The notes beneath the pieces were generated by a model. The model ran no database searches. It had not been told where the DNA came from and saw nothing but the letters and a program-made list of their open reading frames with translations. Of a stretch of DNA of 64,000 nt, positions 45,510-54,802 are shown one piece after another (within the stretch, counting starts at the first letter, position 1; every line of letters starts with the position of its first letter). The position numbers and the translations under genes are program-made. The stretch comes from a virus, in the IMG/VR virus record IMGVR_UViG_3300047510_001029, positions 1 to 64,000 of that record; one strand, given 5' to 3'.

Positions 45510-48335
45510 TTAAAATCCTAGATGTTTTCTTCTTACAAAACTTAAATCATATGTTGTTTCTGAAATTGAATGTTCCTTTCCTTTAAATGGTAAATCTTCA
45601 GGGCTACACATTCTCCAACCAGGTCCCCATTTTTCTGTCAGATATTCTATATTTAAATTATTTGAATGATCTAATTTTTCTTTAAGTTCTGGTTCACTTT
45701 TTTGTGTTTGACATCCCTCTTTATAATATTCAGTCTTATCCCCGTGCCCGTGATAATAATTTGAGTTCAGGGACATTACTTTTTTAATGGAATGATGTTG
45801 AAATCTCATTATGTAATCAGAGTCTTCACAATAAGCAGGATATAAATTCTCATCAAACAATCCAAACTTTTGAACGACATGATCCCTCATTAAGAATACA
45901 TCCCAACTACCCACACCAAAGTCTCCAGCGTGTCCGTGAATTATTCCAATCTCAGAATCAGATTCGGCAACGGAAACCATTTCCTCTAAGAATCCAGGGC
46001 AAAAAGCAACATCATCACTCACAATAATCCAATAAGGTGCCATCATATAAGATTTAATAATTAAATTCCAAGCACCACCACATCCAATGTTTGCTGGCAT
46101 ATGACAAACTTTAATATTTTTAATATATTTGTGGGTGATCTTGGTTAAGTTATTTAATTCTTCATCAAGCTGACCTCTTCCATTATTATTAATAATAACA
46201 AAATTATCAACTGGATAATCAACGCTTTCTAAAAGACGTTTTATCCAATAACAATTATTTACAACCGCCGTTCCAATCACCGGAATACTTTTTTTTTTAT
46301 CTTCGATATTATTTTCAATATAAATCATAAACTGTGCATGACCATATTCATTATACCATTGTTCAAATGGTACAAGAAAGTCTTCATTGAAGATTATATC
46401 AGTTATTTCTCTACCACTCAGTTCAAACACTTTATAATTATTATGATCCTTTAAATAAAGATTTATAAAATTTCTAAATTTTTCCATAGAATTACCATTA
46501 CTGGTAAAATGCCACTCACCTGCGATGTACTTAACATTATTCAAGAGAAAATTTTTATTTTCTTCAGTAAATACATCATATTCTCCACCTTCACAGTCAA
46601 TTTTTAGAAAATCTATGTGATTAATATTATTTTCCCTAAGAATGTCTTTAAAGGTTTTTGATTTATAAAATCCTTGATGAAAATGAATGTAATCATTTTC
46701 AGTAGGTTCTTTGAAATCACAAGTTTCACTAGAAACTGAAGAATCAATAATAGTTACGGGAAATCCACTTAAATTATTTTTGATAGTGTCAATTAAATTG
46801 ACAGAAGGTTCTATACAGTAAATATGTTTTGGATTTTTATTTAATACTGAATAAGAAAATGCTCCAACATTTGCACCAATGTCCATTACAATGTCATTTT
46901 CTTTTACTGAAAAAAATCTATCATAGATATGATCTTGAAATATTTCTTTCCCAATGATATTTTTTTCCTCATCAGATAATACTCCCCAATCAAAATCTTC
47001 AGTTGAGATTTTTTTATTATTGATGTTCATAGGAAGTTTGTTTTTAAATAACTGATTTAAATCTATTTCAACATTCATTTTTTTAAGATTATCAATAGCT
47101 TTTTGTTGGAAAGTATCTGCCATCTGATAATTCTTAAGAAGATCTAAAAGTAAATCTCTTGATTCTTCACACAACCCACACCACCAACTGCTGATTGCTT
47201 TCTGAAAAAGAAGCGCATATTCCCCAGGATAATTCACGACTGTTCTCAGTGGTGATGGATTTAAATCAGCAACTTTCAATCCTATAGAAGAAATTGTGAA
47301 AGATTCATTCCAACTTCCATCTTTATTTTCCTTTTCATAAAACTTACTCATCAGATAATAAGCTTCTGGTCTTTTGGGACAAATCGCAAGAGCGTGTAGA
47401 AGAAAACCTTTCACAGTAAAGTTGCGAGTACCCTGCGAATCAAAGCACATAGCACCACGAATCAGACACTCATACTTAAGAAGGTCATCATCTGTTCTTT
47501 CTGCCGCACGGAGATAATAAGAAACTGCTGTAGCAGTCTGTCCGATGTCATGATAATAAACTGCTAAATCAAAGTTGTGTTCTGCGTTCTCTGGTTGATT
47601 AATGTAATTATGAAGAAGTTCAGTCAAATCAGAAGAATTATATTTTTGTTGAGTTTTTTGTATTCTACAACAAAAATAACAAGAACTTTCCTGACAATCT
47701 GTTCTAATTACATTATTAAAAATATAACCAAAATAATTTTCATCATTGCGCCCATTATCTAAAATTTCAAATCCATTTTGAATAAGTTTATTCTTCCACC
47801 AGATTGGAGGAAAAACTGATTGATGAAGAATGTATAATTGGTCATCAATTACAACTTCATGAGGAATTTTAGATATACCAAAGGAACAGATTCCATCTTC
47901 TTTTAGATGCTTTTTAATCTGTTTCAGCATATTATCAATCTTATCCACAGAGATATGTTCGAAAACTTCCTCCGAATGAATGTAATCAAATTTTAAAGGC
48001 TCATCGTTCTCATACAACTGATATTCTTCTGTAATGTCACAAAGAAACAAATTGGTATTGTGGTATTTGTCCCAGTTGTATTTTCCGCTTCCAGTTAAAC
48101 AATTAGAACTTCCCTCCAATCCGATTGCATCATGCCCTCTTTCAATAAAATCAACTACAAACTTTCCACCAGAACAACCCAAATCAAGAACAGAAATTTT
48201 TTTTCCACCAAAATATTGTATAACTTCAGATATTAATCCAATCGAACTAAAATTATCATTCACACACCCAACGGGACAAAGATGATCTGGAGAATCTAAT
48301 GCTACTTCTTTTTTTGCATCTAATTTAAAAGTCAT
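45510..48335 (-). CDS. Four-domain methyltransferase-TPR-FkbM-glycosyltransferase protein, 941 aa
   Basis: Order of domains: (1) class I SAM methyltransferase, VLDLGCSGGKFVVDFIERGH at about 49-68, FDYIHSEEVFEHISVDKIDN; (2) TPR-like helices about 230-420 (AVYYHDIGQTATAVSYYLRA, PEAYYLMSKFYEKENKD); (3) FkbM methyltransferase from about 480, IVMDIGANVGAFSYSVLNKN and HIDFLKIDCEGGEYDVF; (4) GT2-type glycosyltransferase from about 700, VIINNNGRGQLDEEL, then YWIIVSDDVAFCPGFLEEM and CEDSDYIMRFQHH. Builds and methylates a glycan on an unknown carrier. Ends adjacent to the GT25 fusion gene. Confidence 0.88.
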   Translation of the reverse strand: MTFKLDAKKEVALDSPDHLCPVGCVNDNFSSIGLISEVIQYFGGKKISVLDLGCSGGKFVVDFIERGHDAIGLEGSSNCLTGSGKYNWDKYHNTNLFLCDITEEYQLYENDEPLKFDYIHSEEVFEHISVDKIDNMLKQIKKHLKEDGICSFGISKIPHEVVIDDQLYILHQSVFPPIWWKNKLIQNGFEILDNGRNDENYFGYIFNNVIRTDCQESSCYFCCRIQKTQQKYNSSDLTELLHNYINQPENAEHNFDLAVYYHDIGQTATAVSYYLRAAERTDDDLLKYECLIRGAMCFDSQGTRNFTVKGFLLHALAICPKRPEAYYLMSKFYEKENKDGSWNESFTISSIGLKVADLNPSPLRTVVNYPGEYALLFQKAISSWWCGLCEESRDLLLDLLKNYQMADTFQQKAIDNLKKMNVEIDLNQLFKNKLPMNINNKKISTEDFDWGVLSDEEKNIIGKEIFQDHIYDRFFSVKENDIVMDIGANVGAFSYSVLNKNPKHIYCIEPSVNLIDTIKNNLSGFPVTIIDSSVSSETCDFKEPTENDYIHFHQGFYKSKTFKDILRENNINHIDFLKIDCEGGEYDVFTEENKNFLLNNVKYIAGEWHFTSNGNSMEKFRNFINLYLKDHNNYKVFELSGREITDIIFNEDFLVPFEQWYNEYGHAQFMIYIENNIEDKKKSIPVIGTAVVNNCYWIKRLLESVDYPVDNFVIINNNGRGQLDEELNNLTKITHKYIKNIKVCHMPANIGCGGAWNLIIKSYMMAPYWIIVSDDVAFCPGFLEEMVSVAESDSEIGIIHGHAGDFGVGSWDVFLMRDHVVQKFGLFDENLYPAYCEDSDYIMRFQHHSIKKVMSLNSNYYHGHGDKTEYYKEGCQTQKSEPELKEKLDHSNNLNIEYLTEKWGPGWRMCSPEDLPFKGKEHSISETTYDLSFVRRKHLGF

Positions 48336-48344
48336 TTCAATACC

Positions 48345-49040
48345 TCAAAGTACAAGATCGTCGTCTTCAAAAAGATCTAAAAGTTTGTTTGGTCCTATTC
48401 TATTATCAAGCATTTGATGTGGAATTACGAATTCATAATTGAAACTATCTTTCCACAAAAAAGCAATTTCAGAAGCAATTGCCTTCTGTTTATCAAAATC
48501 AAATTGAATATAATCATGAAAATTCATTTTAGGAAATCCAATCAAGGTGTCATTATTAAGTTGATATATCCATCTATGATGATGGTATCCTTTGTAAGGT
48601 AATCCACAATTTGATTTATATTCAAATGTAACTAGTTCAGTATATTTTGAAGGCATACTAATAAATCCAGCCTTGCCAATATGATTAATCATTTCACAAG
48701 TTATTTTTGGATTATTAACATCCTCAAGAGTATGACTACAGATTACAAAATCAAACTTACCGTTCTTTTCAACATCTTCTAATACAACATTCCATTCTCT
48801 TGGATCATCAATATCTACTTTGAAAATTTTAATCTCATTTTTAGATACATTACTAATATCTTTAGGTTCTAAAAAATTATCTACAACGTGAGTAATCCAT
48901 TCAATTGCCCAAGGATTTGCTCCTGCCCCAATATCAAGAACTCTATGTTTATGATCATTAATATCAAAGAGAGATTGAAGATAATTAAATGCTAAATTAT
49001 GATTTGTATTGATGTGTGATAAGTTTTTTGCCAAAATCAT
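48345..49040 (-). CDS. SAM-dependent methyltransferase, 231 aa
   Basis: Class I fold with motif I VLDIGAGANPWAIEWITHVV at about 34-53 and a motif IV-like FDFVICSHTLEDVNNPKITC. After it, FISMPSKYTELVTFEYKSNC and GYHHHRWIYQLNND are typical of sugar- or lipid-linked methyltransferases in glycan clusters. The start overlaps the stop of the next gene by 4 bases. Target unknown; part of the surface-glycan module. Confidence 0.85.
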   Translation of the reverse strand: MILAKNLSHINTNHNLAFNYLQSLFDINDHKHRVLDIGAGANPWAIEWITHVVDNFLEPKDISNVSKNEIKIFKVDIDDPREWNVVLEDVEKNGKFDFVICSHTLEDVNNPKITCEMINHIGKAGFISMPSKYTELVTFEYKSNCGLPYKGYHHHRWIYQLNNDTLIGFPKMNFHDYIQFDFDKQKAIASEIAFLWKDSFNYEFVIPHQMLDNRIGPNKLLDLFEDDDLVL

Positions 49041-50026
49041 TTTAAAAATACCTCATTAAATTCTTCCATAACACTTTCCTTAGTATAAGAATAACAATAC
49101 TCACCCCAATCGTAATCTTTAATTTTGTTCTGATCTAAGTTAGTAAGTATTGTATATAGTTCGTTCTCATCCTGGTAATATATTGCGCTATCTTTCATCA
49201 AATATATGTGTCCGACATCATAATACCAAGGAACTTCTACAGGATTCCAAGTGATAATCGGTTTATTCCGAAATGAAAATTCGGCAAGAGACAAACTAAA
49301 AACTTCACCATCAAGTCTTCCGTGCATCATAGCATCGCAAGTATTCACAAATCTAGACTTGTATTCTACATCCATAGTCCAAGGAAGATAGATGACTCTT
49401 TCGTGCTGAATGAACTCTTTGGTATTCAGAAAAACAAACCAAAGATCTTTTCTAGAACTGAGTGCTCTGGAAATAGCACCATAAGTAAAGTCAAGATTAA
49501 AAGTTTCATATCCACCGTGTCTTCCGAGAACTAAATCTCCCTTTGGAATTCCAAGTTCTTCTCTCAAATCATCTTCAATATGTGGGGCATCTTTTTCCAA
49601 AATATGATGAACGTATGGATGTACTCCACCGTGTTTATCTGACATATACTTACAAACTCCAGCATAAACTGTACCGTGTGGATCATCCATTCTGAAGACA
49701 CAATGAGTTAAAGTCTTCACGTTCGTTGGCATAATTCCATCATTCTCTCCCATCTTAATGGCATAAAATGCATCAATCTTATTTCGATCACAAATCAATT
49801 CTAACTTTTGTCGAAGAGCATCATTTCTTCCGTCGTTGATCCAATACTCTGGATATAAAATAACATCAAAGTCTTTGAATCTATCTAAACAATATGTTGG
49901 ATGTGCGATTGAAGAAATGATTACAGATTCATTTCCTAAGATTTCTCTATTGTACTTCGCATACTTATGAAGACATATCTCTGTCCCCCGTTGACCCATT
50001 TGAAAACTATGAAATCCTACTCTCAT
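49037..50026 (-). CDS. GT-B-type glycosyltransferase, 329 aa
   Basis: N-terminus MRVGFHSFQMGQRGTEICLH, with a Rossmann-like start, and a C-terminal half DAMMHGRLDGEVFSLSLAEF, FRNKPIITWNPVEVPWYYD, similar to GT4 donor-binding lobes (E-x-F-x-L-S-x-A-E). Overlaps the genes on both sides by 4 bases. Likely adds a sugar in the same pathway as the neighbouring enzymes; donor and acceptor unknown. Confidence 0.8.
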   Translation of the reverse strand: MRVGFHSFQMGQRGTEICLHKYAKYNREILGNESVIISSIAHPTYCLDRFKDFDVILYPEYWINDGRNDALRQKLELICDRNKIDAFYAIKMGENDGIMPTNVKTLTHCVFRMDDPHGTVYAGVCKYMSDKHGGVHPYVHHILEKDAPHIEDDLREELGIPKGDLVLGRHGGYETFNLDFTYGAISRALSSRKDLWFVFLNTKEFIQHERVIYLPWTMDVEYKSRFVNTCDAMMHGRLDGEVFSLSLAEFSFRNKPIITWNPVEVPWYYDVGHIYLMKDSAIYYQDENELYTILTNLDQNKIKDYDWGEYCYSYTKESVMEEFNEVFLK

Positions 50027-50889
50027 GATATAAACAAATGCGAATACTTTTCCTTTACTTGATTTGAACTTGACTGAAATAAAAACTCTTGAACTGTCTT
50101 AAGTTCAAATATTTTTTGAGGCAAGAGATTAACTGAATATTTTTTTAAGATATGATCTTTTCTCCCCAAACAATCTGTAGAGTTTTCTTTTGCTTCAAAA
50201 TTATTTTGGAGCGATACTTCATCCCAGTGAAGGAAAGATTCCTGTTTGATTTTTAATCTATTTAAATCTCCCATCCAACTAAAATGCCAACCAGCATCTT
50301 CTACGATTCCATTATCATATGTAAAGACATCAGAATACACAATATCATTTTTACACAGAGCATAAGACTCACGAATATCAGAGAGAGTATATCTTTGCAA
50401 ATGATGTTTCATACACAAAAAAGCAGCTCCCCAGGGAACAGGTTGATTATTAGGTCCATAAACTCTTAGGTCTGCTCTACCATTTAAGAATATCATAGGA
50501 ATTCTTAAAATATTATTTGGATTTTGTTTTGCCACATTTGCGTAATACTCAACAAAATCTGGATTGATGATTTCATCACAGTCCCCTACGATAAAAATAT
50601 CATCATCTTGTATAAGGTTTGCTGCAACATTTCTCTGCATTCTTTCTCTTACCCAAGCATTTGGTTCCTTCTCATAAGAAGGTAAATCCAATTCCAGGAC
50701 TTGAATTTTATCCGATAATAGGCCAAGGTTTTCAAGAGTCTCTTTACAAGTAAAAGATTTCGAATCTCCTTTATGAGTTTTATTCGCATCACAAATAATA
50801 AACTGATCTACCTTATCATAAAGTAGATTAATTCGAAGTTCTAATAATTCTTTCTCGTTGAAATAAGGAAAACAATCAACTATTCTCAT
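50023..50889 (-). CDS. GT17-type glycosyltransferase, 288 aa
   Basis: MRIVDCFPYFNEKELLELRI is the GT17 (beta-1,4-N-acetylglucosaminyltransferase) start. A DxD-like IFIVGDCDEIINPDFV lies near 95-110, with the family's AGWHFSWMGDLNRLKIKQES farther on. Expected to transfer GlcNAc or another hexose. Overlaps the GH130-like gene upstream and the GT-B gene downstream. Confidence 0.88.
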   Translation of the reverse strand: MRIVDCFPYFNEKELLELRINLLYDKVDQFIICDANKTHKGDSKSFTCKETLENLGLLSDKIQVLELDLPSYEKEPNAWVRERMQRNVAANLIQDDDIFIVGDCDEIINPDFVEYYANVAKQNPNNILRIPMIFLNGRADLRVYGPNNQPVPWGAAFLCMKHHLQRYTLSDIRESYALCKNDIVYSDVFTYDNGIVEDAGWHFSWMGDLNRLKIKQESFLHWDEVSLQNNFEAKENSTDCLGRKDHILKKYSVNLLPQKIFELKTVQEFLFQSSSNQVKEKYSHLFIS

Positions 50890-51853
50890 TTATAAACTTC
50901 TCCATAAAATCTTCAGGAACTTTAAGTAGATAAGCAGCGTTATCCTGAAATCCAAAGGTCATTAAAAAATTTCCATTATGTTTTGCCATTCCTACACAGA
51001 ACTCAACATCACCATCCATAAAATTAAATTCTTTAGTATGAAGAGTAATATTCCAATTCTTGTCCCAGACTATAAAACGATGATAGTATCTTGCATCCTT
51101 TCTTCCAACCTCACTATTGAATAAATCAACTTCATGAGTACAAGTTATATAATGGTCTCCAACAGTAAGAACCTGTGATCCCCCACGCAAATCTCTAGGA
51201 AGAGGAATCATATCTGCCATATGAACTGTAGTCGAAGTTTGTGTTTCAGGATCCACTTTAACCACTTCTGTTGGATTGGACCACTTCACATAATGAAATG
51301 GCATATCAAGAATTGGCATCCAATTCTTTTCACAGTAAGAATTCGGATCATTTGGTGGTGGAATGCGGAATCTATCTACTTCCTCCACAGTATTTTCAGA
51401 GACAACAATTTCACAGAGTTCCATTCTCCCCGTTCCAATTGTATCTAAGTCTCTCCTCACACCTGAGATATAAAGTTTCTCGTTCCATTTAAAAATTCTT
51501 GCATCCTCTAAACCAACAAAATCCCAAAGTTCTTTATCAGGAAATTTTGAGGTATCAATTTTATTGAACCTAGTGATAGAGTAATTATCATCCAGTTCGC
51601 AATAATAATTATGAGTTCTTAAGTGCATATCATTCTCAGGATGCACATAAGTCAAAGGACCCCATTGATGTTGAAATAATTTTTTTTCAGAATGATAGAA
51701 GGTATAATTAACGTGGCGAATGATTACTCTTATCTTATCTCCATCTACAAAGATGGAAGGATTCATAATTCCAGTTCCATTAGTATATTCTGCTGGAATT
51801 ATGAGTGGGTGAATTGAACCACCATTATCTAAGGCAAGTTTTACGAAGTTCAT
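50876..51853 (-). CDS. GH130-like beta-propeller glycosidase/phosphorylase, 325 aa
   Basis: Five-bladed propeller pattern: AEYTNGTGIMNPSIFVDGDK (N-P-S), FVGLEDARIFKWNEKLYISG (GLEDxR is typical), LRGGSQVLTVGDHYITCTHE and FMDGDVEFCVGMAKHNGNFL. GH130 members cleave beta-mannosides by phosphorolysis; phage versions may only bind sugars. Starts downstream of late motif AATAAATA at 51878-51885. Function inferred. Confidence 0.78.
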   Translation of the reverse strand: MNFVKLALDNGGSIHPLIIPAEYTNGTGIMNPSIFVDGDKIRVIIRHVNYTFYHSEKKLFQHQWGPLTYVHPENDMHLRTHNYYCELDDNYSITRFNKIDTSKFPDKELWDFVGLEDARIFKWNEKLYISGVRRDLDTIGTGRMELCEIVVSENTVEEVDRFRIPPPNDPNSYCEKNWMPILDMPFHYVKWSNPTEVVKVDPETQTSTTVHMADMIPLPRDLRGGSQVLTVGDHYITCTHEVDLFNSEVGRKDARYYHRFIVWDKNWNITLHTKEFNFMDGDVEFCVGMAKHNGNFLMTFGFQDNAAYLLKVPEDFMEKFINENS

Positions 51854-51877
51854 AAAAACATAATGAGTTCTTGAGAG

Positions 51878-51885
51878 TATTTATT
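51878..51885 (-). promoter_or_regulatory. Late-type promoter motif AATAAATA
   Basis: AATAAATA on the minus strand 25 bases before the GH130-like gene; it overlaps the TAA stop of the fibre gene ending at 51884. Confidence 0.6.
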
Positions 51886-53509
51886 ATCCTAACTGAGTGA
51901 CTAAAACATTTAAATCTGTTACTGTGATTGGGTTCGTATCCTCAAGATTTGATATATGAATCTCAACATAATCATTTAGATTATGTTTATGGACATCAGT
52001 AAGAGTAACAGATCTTGTATCTCCTTGTGTTCCTTCCATTGTAACTTCCGATGCTGTCAAATATTCCCCACCATTAGAACTATCATAGATAGCAACTTTA
52101 AAATTCGTATATTCGCTTGGAACTAATGTTAAAGTGACCTGAGTAAGATATTCTCTTTCAACTCCAGCAATGCAAGTTAAACGATTATCTGTATGAGTAA
52201 ATTTTGAGTTTCTTGCACCTGCAGTTGTTGTAATACCAGCAATCTTAGTATAGGTATCTGTAGATGCAAAAGAAGTTTGAGTGGCATTATCCTTCATATA
52301 ATACTGCCCGATTACAAAACTATTATCAATACCTCTGTTCGAATCAAAAAAGGCATCTCTACCATCTATGTTGGTATGAGTACTAATTCCAAGTTTTGTT
52401 CCTGGACCTGAGAAGTTACAAGTTTGAAGAATAAAACTTTCTGCAATAGCAAAATTTACTCCATCTTGAACTGTAATGCCAGTATATCCAGATGGAACAA
52501 CAAAAGAGCAAGTTGTTGCGCGAATACGACGAGTGCAACTAAAAGTATTTGGAAAATTGAGAATAGATTTTGAACCACCTAATCCAAAGTTTCCAGTGAA
52601 AAGACACTGATTAAATCCTACTGTACCAGTTGTCCCATCAAAAGTTAAGTCTTGAGAGTTAAGAAATGCACCATCAAGCATAATGAAGTTGTTATAGGAA
52701 GAAATAATACCTACCTTTGCACAGTTGGTAAAATTAACTCCGAACCAATCAAGTGCATGAACTGAAGGAATAGATGCTTGAAGATTGATTGCATAAGGTG
52801 CTTCAAGAGTAATGTTTCTGATTGGAAGAGAATAAACACTACTCAACAAAGCGACATCAGTAGCAATACCAGTAGATTTAATTCTACAGTTCTCAGATGA
52901 TCCACCAAGAATAGTTGTGTTATCTCCAGCAACTAAACGATTACCATTTAAATCTACAGTTGTTGTGAAGAAATAAGTGTAGTTATCTTTAAGATTGATT
53001 ACACCATTTACTGGACTTGGGAGATCATTTATAGTCCCGACGAAAATAAAATTTACAACGTCATCAAGAAACTTGAACTGAGTTTCACCACCTCCACCAA
53101 TCGTTGCCATCTGCTGTTGGATACGATTAATGAAAAGTTGATAATGATCGTTAAGTTGTTGAACAGTTACAAATTGTTGATCTAGGGGTGTAAGTGGATC
53201 ACTGTTTTTTATTTCTGGAGGTTCATTGAGCAAACCTTCATTTAATTGTTGTTTTGGTATAGGTATTACTTGATTTTTGAGTTCTTGGCGAAGTTCATAA
53301 ACTTCGTCGTGATGATTTACAATATAATTTTCAAGAAACTGAACATTTCTTTGAAGTTCTTCTGTTTTTTCCTGTAATTTATCTACTTCTGTTTTTTTCT
53401 GATCTGCTTCATACTCCTCAAAAGTTCTTTTCTTACTTGAAGAACTTTTAGGAGTTGTTTTCTTTTTGGATGGACTAGTATGATGTAGAATTTTAGAATA
53501 GTTATTCAT
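51884..53509 (-). CDS. Fibre protein with coiled coil and beta-helix, 541 aa
   Basis: Basic N-terminus, coiled coil about 30-85 (KLQEKTEELQRNVQFLENYI, HHDEVYELRQELKNQ), then FIFVGTINDLPSPVNGVINL. After that come many short strands of pectate-lyase-like right-handed beta-helix type (residues 150-400: NCRIKSTGIATDVALLSSVY, SIPSVHALDWFGVNFTNCAK, NSQDLTFDGTTGTVGFNQCL). The C-terminal domain is beta-sandwich-like (SEVTMEGTQGDTRSVTLTDV). A tail fibre or tail-spike-type protein. Late promoter TATAAATA upstream. Confidence 0.82.
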   Translation of the reverse strand: MNNYSKILHHTSPSKKKTTPKSSSSKKRTFEEYEADQKKTEVDKLQEKTEELQRNVQFLENYIVNHHDEVYELRQELKNQVIPIPKQQLNEGLLNEPPEIKNSDPLTPLDQQFVTVQQLNDHYQLFINRIQQQMATIGGGGETQFKFLDDVVNFIFVGTINDLPSPVNGVINLKDNYTYFFTTTVDLNGNRLVAGDNTTILGGSSENCRIKSTGIATDVALLSSVYSLPIRNITLEAPYAINLQASIPSVHALDWFGVNFTNCAKVGIISSYNNFIMLDGAFLNSQDLTFDGTTGTVGFNQCLFTGNFGLGGSKSILNFPNTFSCTRRIRATTCSFVVPSGYTGITVQDGVNFAIAESFILQTCNFSGPGTKLGISTHTNIDGRDAFFDSNRGIDNSFVIGQYYMKDNATQTSFASTDTYTKIAGITTTAGARNSKFTHTDNRLTCIAGVEREYLTQVTLTLVPSEYTNFKVAIYDSSNGGEYLTASEVTMEGTQGDTRSVTLTDVHKHNLNDYVEIHISNLEDTNPITVTDLNVLVTQLG

Positions 53510-53525
53510 TCTCGTGTTTTTTTAA

Positions 53526-53533
53526 TATTTATA
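53526..53533 (-). promoter_or_regulatory. Late promoter TATAAATA
   Basis: Perfect T4 late -10 on the minus strand, 17 bases before the fibre gene's ATG. The TAA stop of the upstream chaperone gene sits in the middle of the motif. Confidence 0.75.
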
Positions 53534-53909
53534 GTTCAGGTGGAATAGGCCAATTAATAGTATTGGGGAACTCTTCCTGTTGTGGAACATCTAAGAGTGC
53601 TTGGCGATAAGCAATCCAATCATTTTTTTGTTGTTGAGTAAATGCTTCCCATCGTATTGCATTAATTTTATCCACATAAATTCTTAACCACTTATCTCTA
53701 AGTTCTCTCTGTTTTTCTGCAAGTTCTTCTAATGTTGGTTCTGGTGGTTGTGGATAAACCCATCCAGATTCAGTCCAAGTCCAACCAATATCTCCATCGT
53801 GCTGTGGAGCAACTTCAATTCCTGGTGTTGGATTATGTTCCTCTGGACTATTCAGAGAAACAACATTGATAACTTTTTTTGTAACTGTATCTAAAAGACA
53901 AACTCTCAT
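53529..53909 (-). CDS. Tail assembly chaperone-like protein, 126 aa
   Basis: MRVCLLDTVTKKVINVVSLN, EVAPQHDGDIGWTWTESGWV, then helical LEELAEKQRELRDKWLRIYV and a C-terminal YRQALLDVPQQEEFPNTINW, PIPPEL. The R-Q-A-L...P...F-P...W-P signature is that of phage tail assembly chaperones (Phage_tail_APC, XkdW-type). Next to the collagen-like fibres, so it may help fold them. Confidence 0.8.
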   Translation of the reverse strand: MRVCLLDTVTKKVINVVSLNSPEEHNPTPGIEVAPQHDGDIGWTWTESGWVYPQPPEPTLEELAEKQRELRDKWLRIYVDKINAIRWEAFTQQQKNDWIAYRQALLDVPQQEEFPNTINWPIPPEL

Positions 53910-53913
53910 TTTT

Positions 53914-54801
53914 CTATAAGTATTCTAGTATGTAAATAACACCACCAATTCCATCACCACCGGCAGATCCTGCACTAGTATCTATATTAGCAGCACCTCC
54001 TCCACCAGCACCATAAGTTACAGATGCAGTGCCTGCAGAAACTGCACCACCTTGAGCTGCTCCTCCTCTACCACCTCCTCCCCAATATGATGAACCTCCC
54101 ATACCTCCTATAGCAATTTCGGCAACATCATTACCTACTCCCGAACCACCGTCACCACCCGGAATGTTTATATCTCCACCCGTAGCACTACCTCCAAGTC
54201 CTCCAAGACCAGTACCACCAGTTGACGGTGCTCCCCCACCAGATCCTAACGCACCACCATTTGCAGTTAGAGTTGCACCTGTTCCGGCGGGATCAAAGGT
54301 AGTATTTCCTCCTGCAGTTCCATCAGTACCTCCTGTTTCAGATCCGCCAGTACCATTTGATCCTACAGTATAAGTGGCAGTTGCTCCCATTTCTGCTGCG
54401 GTATAAACTTTAATTACAGTTCCACCAGCACCACCGCCACCACCTCCAGTTCCATTGGATGTGTCTGCAGCAGCACCATCAGCGCCACCTCCACCTGCTC
54501 CACCGCCTGTTACATAAACTATTGCTTTCTTCAATCCTGTCGGCGCAGTATAGGTTGCACCAGATCCTGTGGTATAAACTTGAAGTCCTAATAAATGATC
54601 CCCTTTGATTCCTTGAATACCTTGAATACCTTGAATACCTTGAATACCTTGAATACCTTGAATACCTTGAATACCTTGAGTTACTACAGAAATCCCCTGA
54701 ATACCCATAATACCTTGAGTTCCCAAAGTACCTTGAATACCTTGAACACCTTGAGTTCCCTGAAAATTAGAACTTAAAAAATTAGAAAGATTTGTCGGCA
54801 T
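53914..54801 (-). CDS. Collagen-like fibre with glycine-rich head, 295 aa
   Basis: MPTNLSNFLSSNFQGTQGVQ then about 14 Gly-x-x triplets dominated by Gly-Ile-Gln, followed by a beta-rich globular part from about residue 72 ([39 protein letters not shown]) with many Gly runs in the C-terminal 180 residues. The triplet stretch is expected to form a triple-helical shaft. Near-duplicate of the next gene upstream. Triplets lack Pro and have a single Lys, unlike animal collagen. Confidence 0.85.
   Translation of the reverse strand: MPTNLSNFLSSNFQGTQGVQGIQGTLGTQGIMGIQGISVVTQGIQGIQGIQGIQGIQGIQGIQGIKGDHLLGLQVYTTGSGATYTAPTGLKKAIVYVTGGGAGGGGADGAAADTSNGTGGGGGGAGGTVIKVYTAAEMGATATYTVGSNGTGGSETGGTDGTAGGNTTFDPAGTGATLTANGGALGSGGGAPSTGGTGLGGLGGSATGGDINIPGGDGGSGVGNDVAEIAIGGMGGSSYWGGGGRGGAAQGGAVSAGTASVTYGAGGGGAANIDTSAGSAGGDGIGGVIYILEYL
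54611..54680. repeat. Tandem 9-bp repeat coding Gly-Ile-Gln
   Basis: Seven complete copies of ccttgaata (plus strand) plus a partial one, in the collagen-like segment. Prone to slippage, so triplet number may vary between isolates. Confidence 0.9.
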
Positions 54802-54802
54802 T

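Noticed and set aside
54595-54777. Leu-Asn-Thr repeat frame and other frames opposite the collagen-like genes; possible CRISPR-like repeats
   Set aside because: The 9-bp periodicity is the Gly-Ile-Gln coding repeat; units have no spacers and the opposite frames are shadows.
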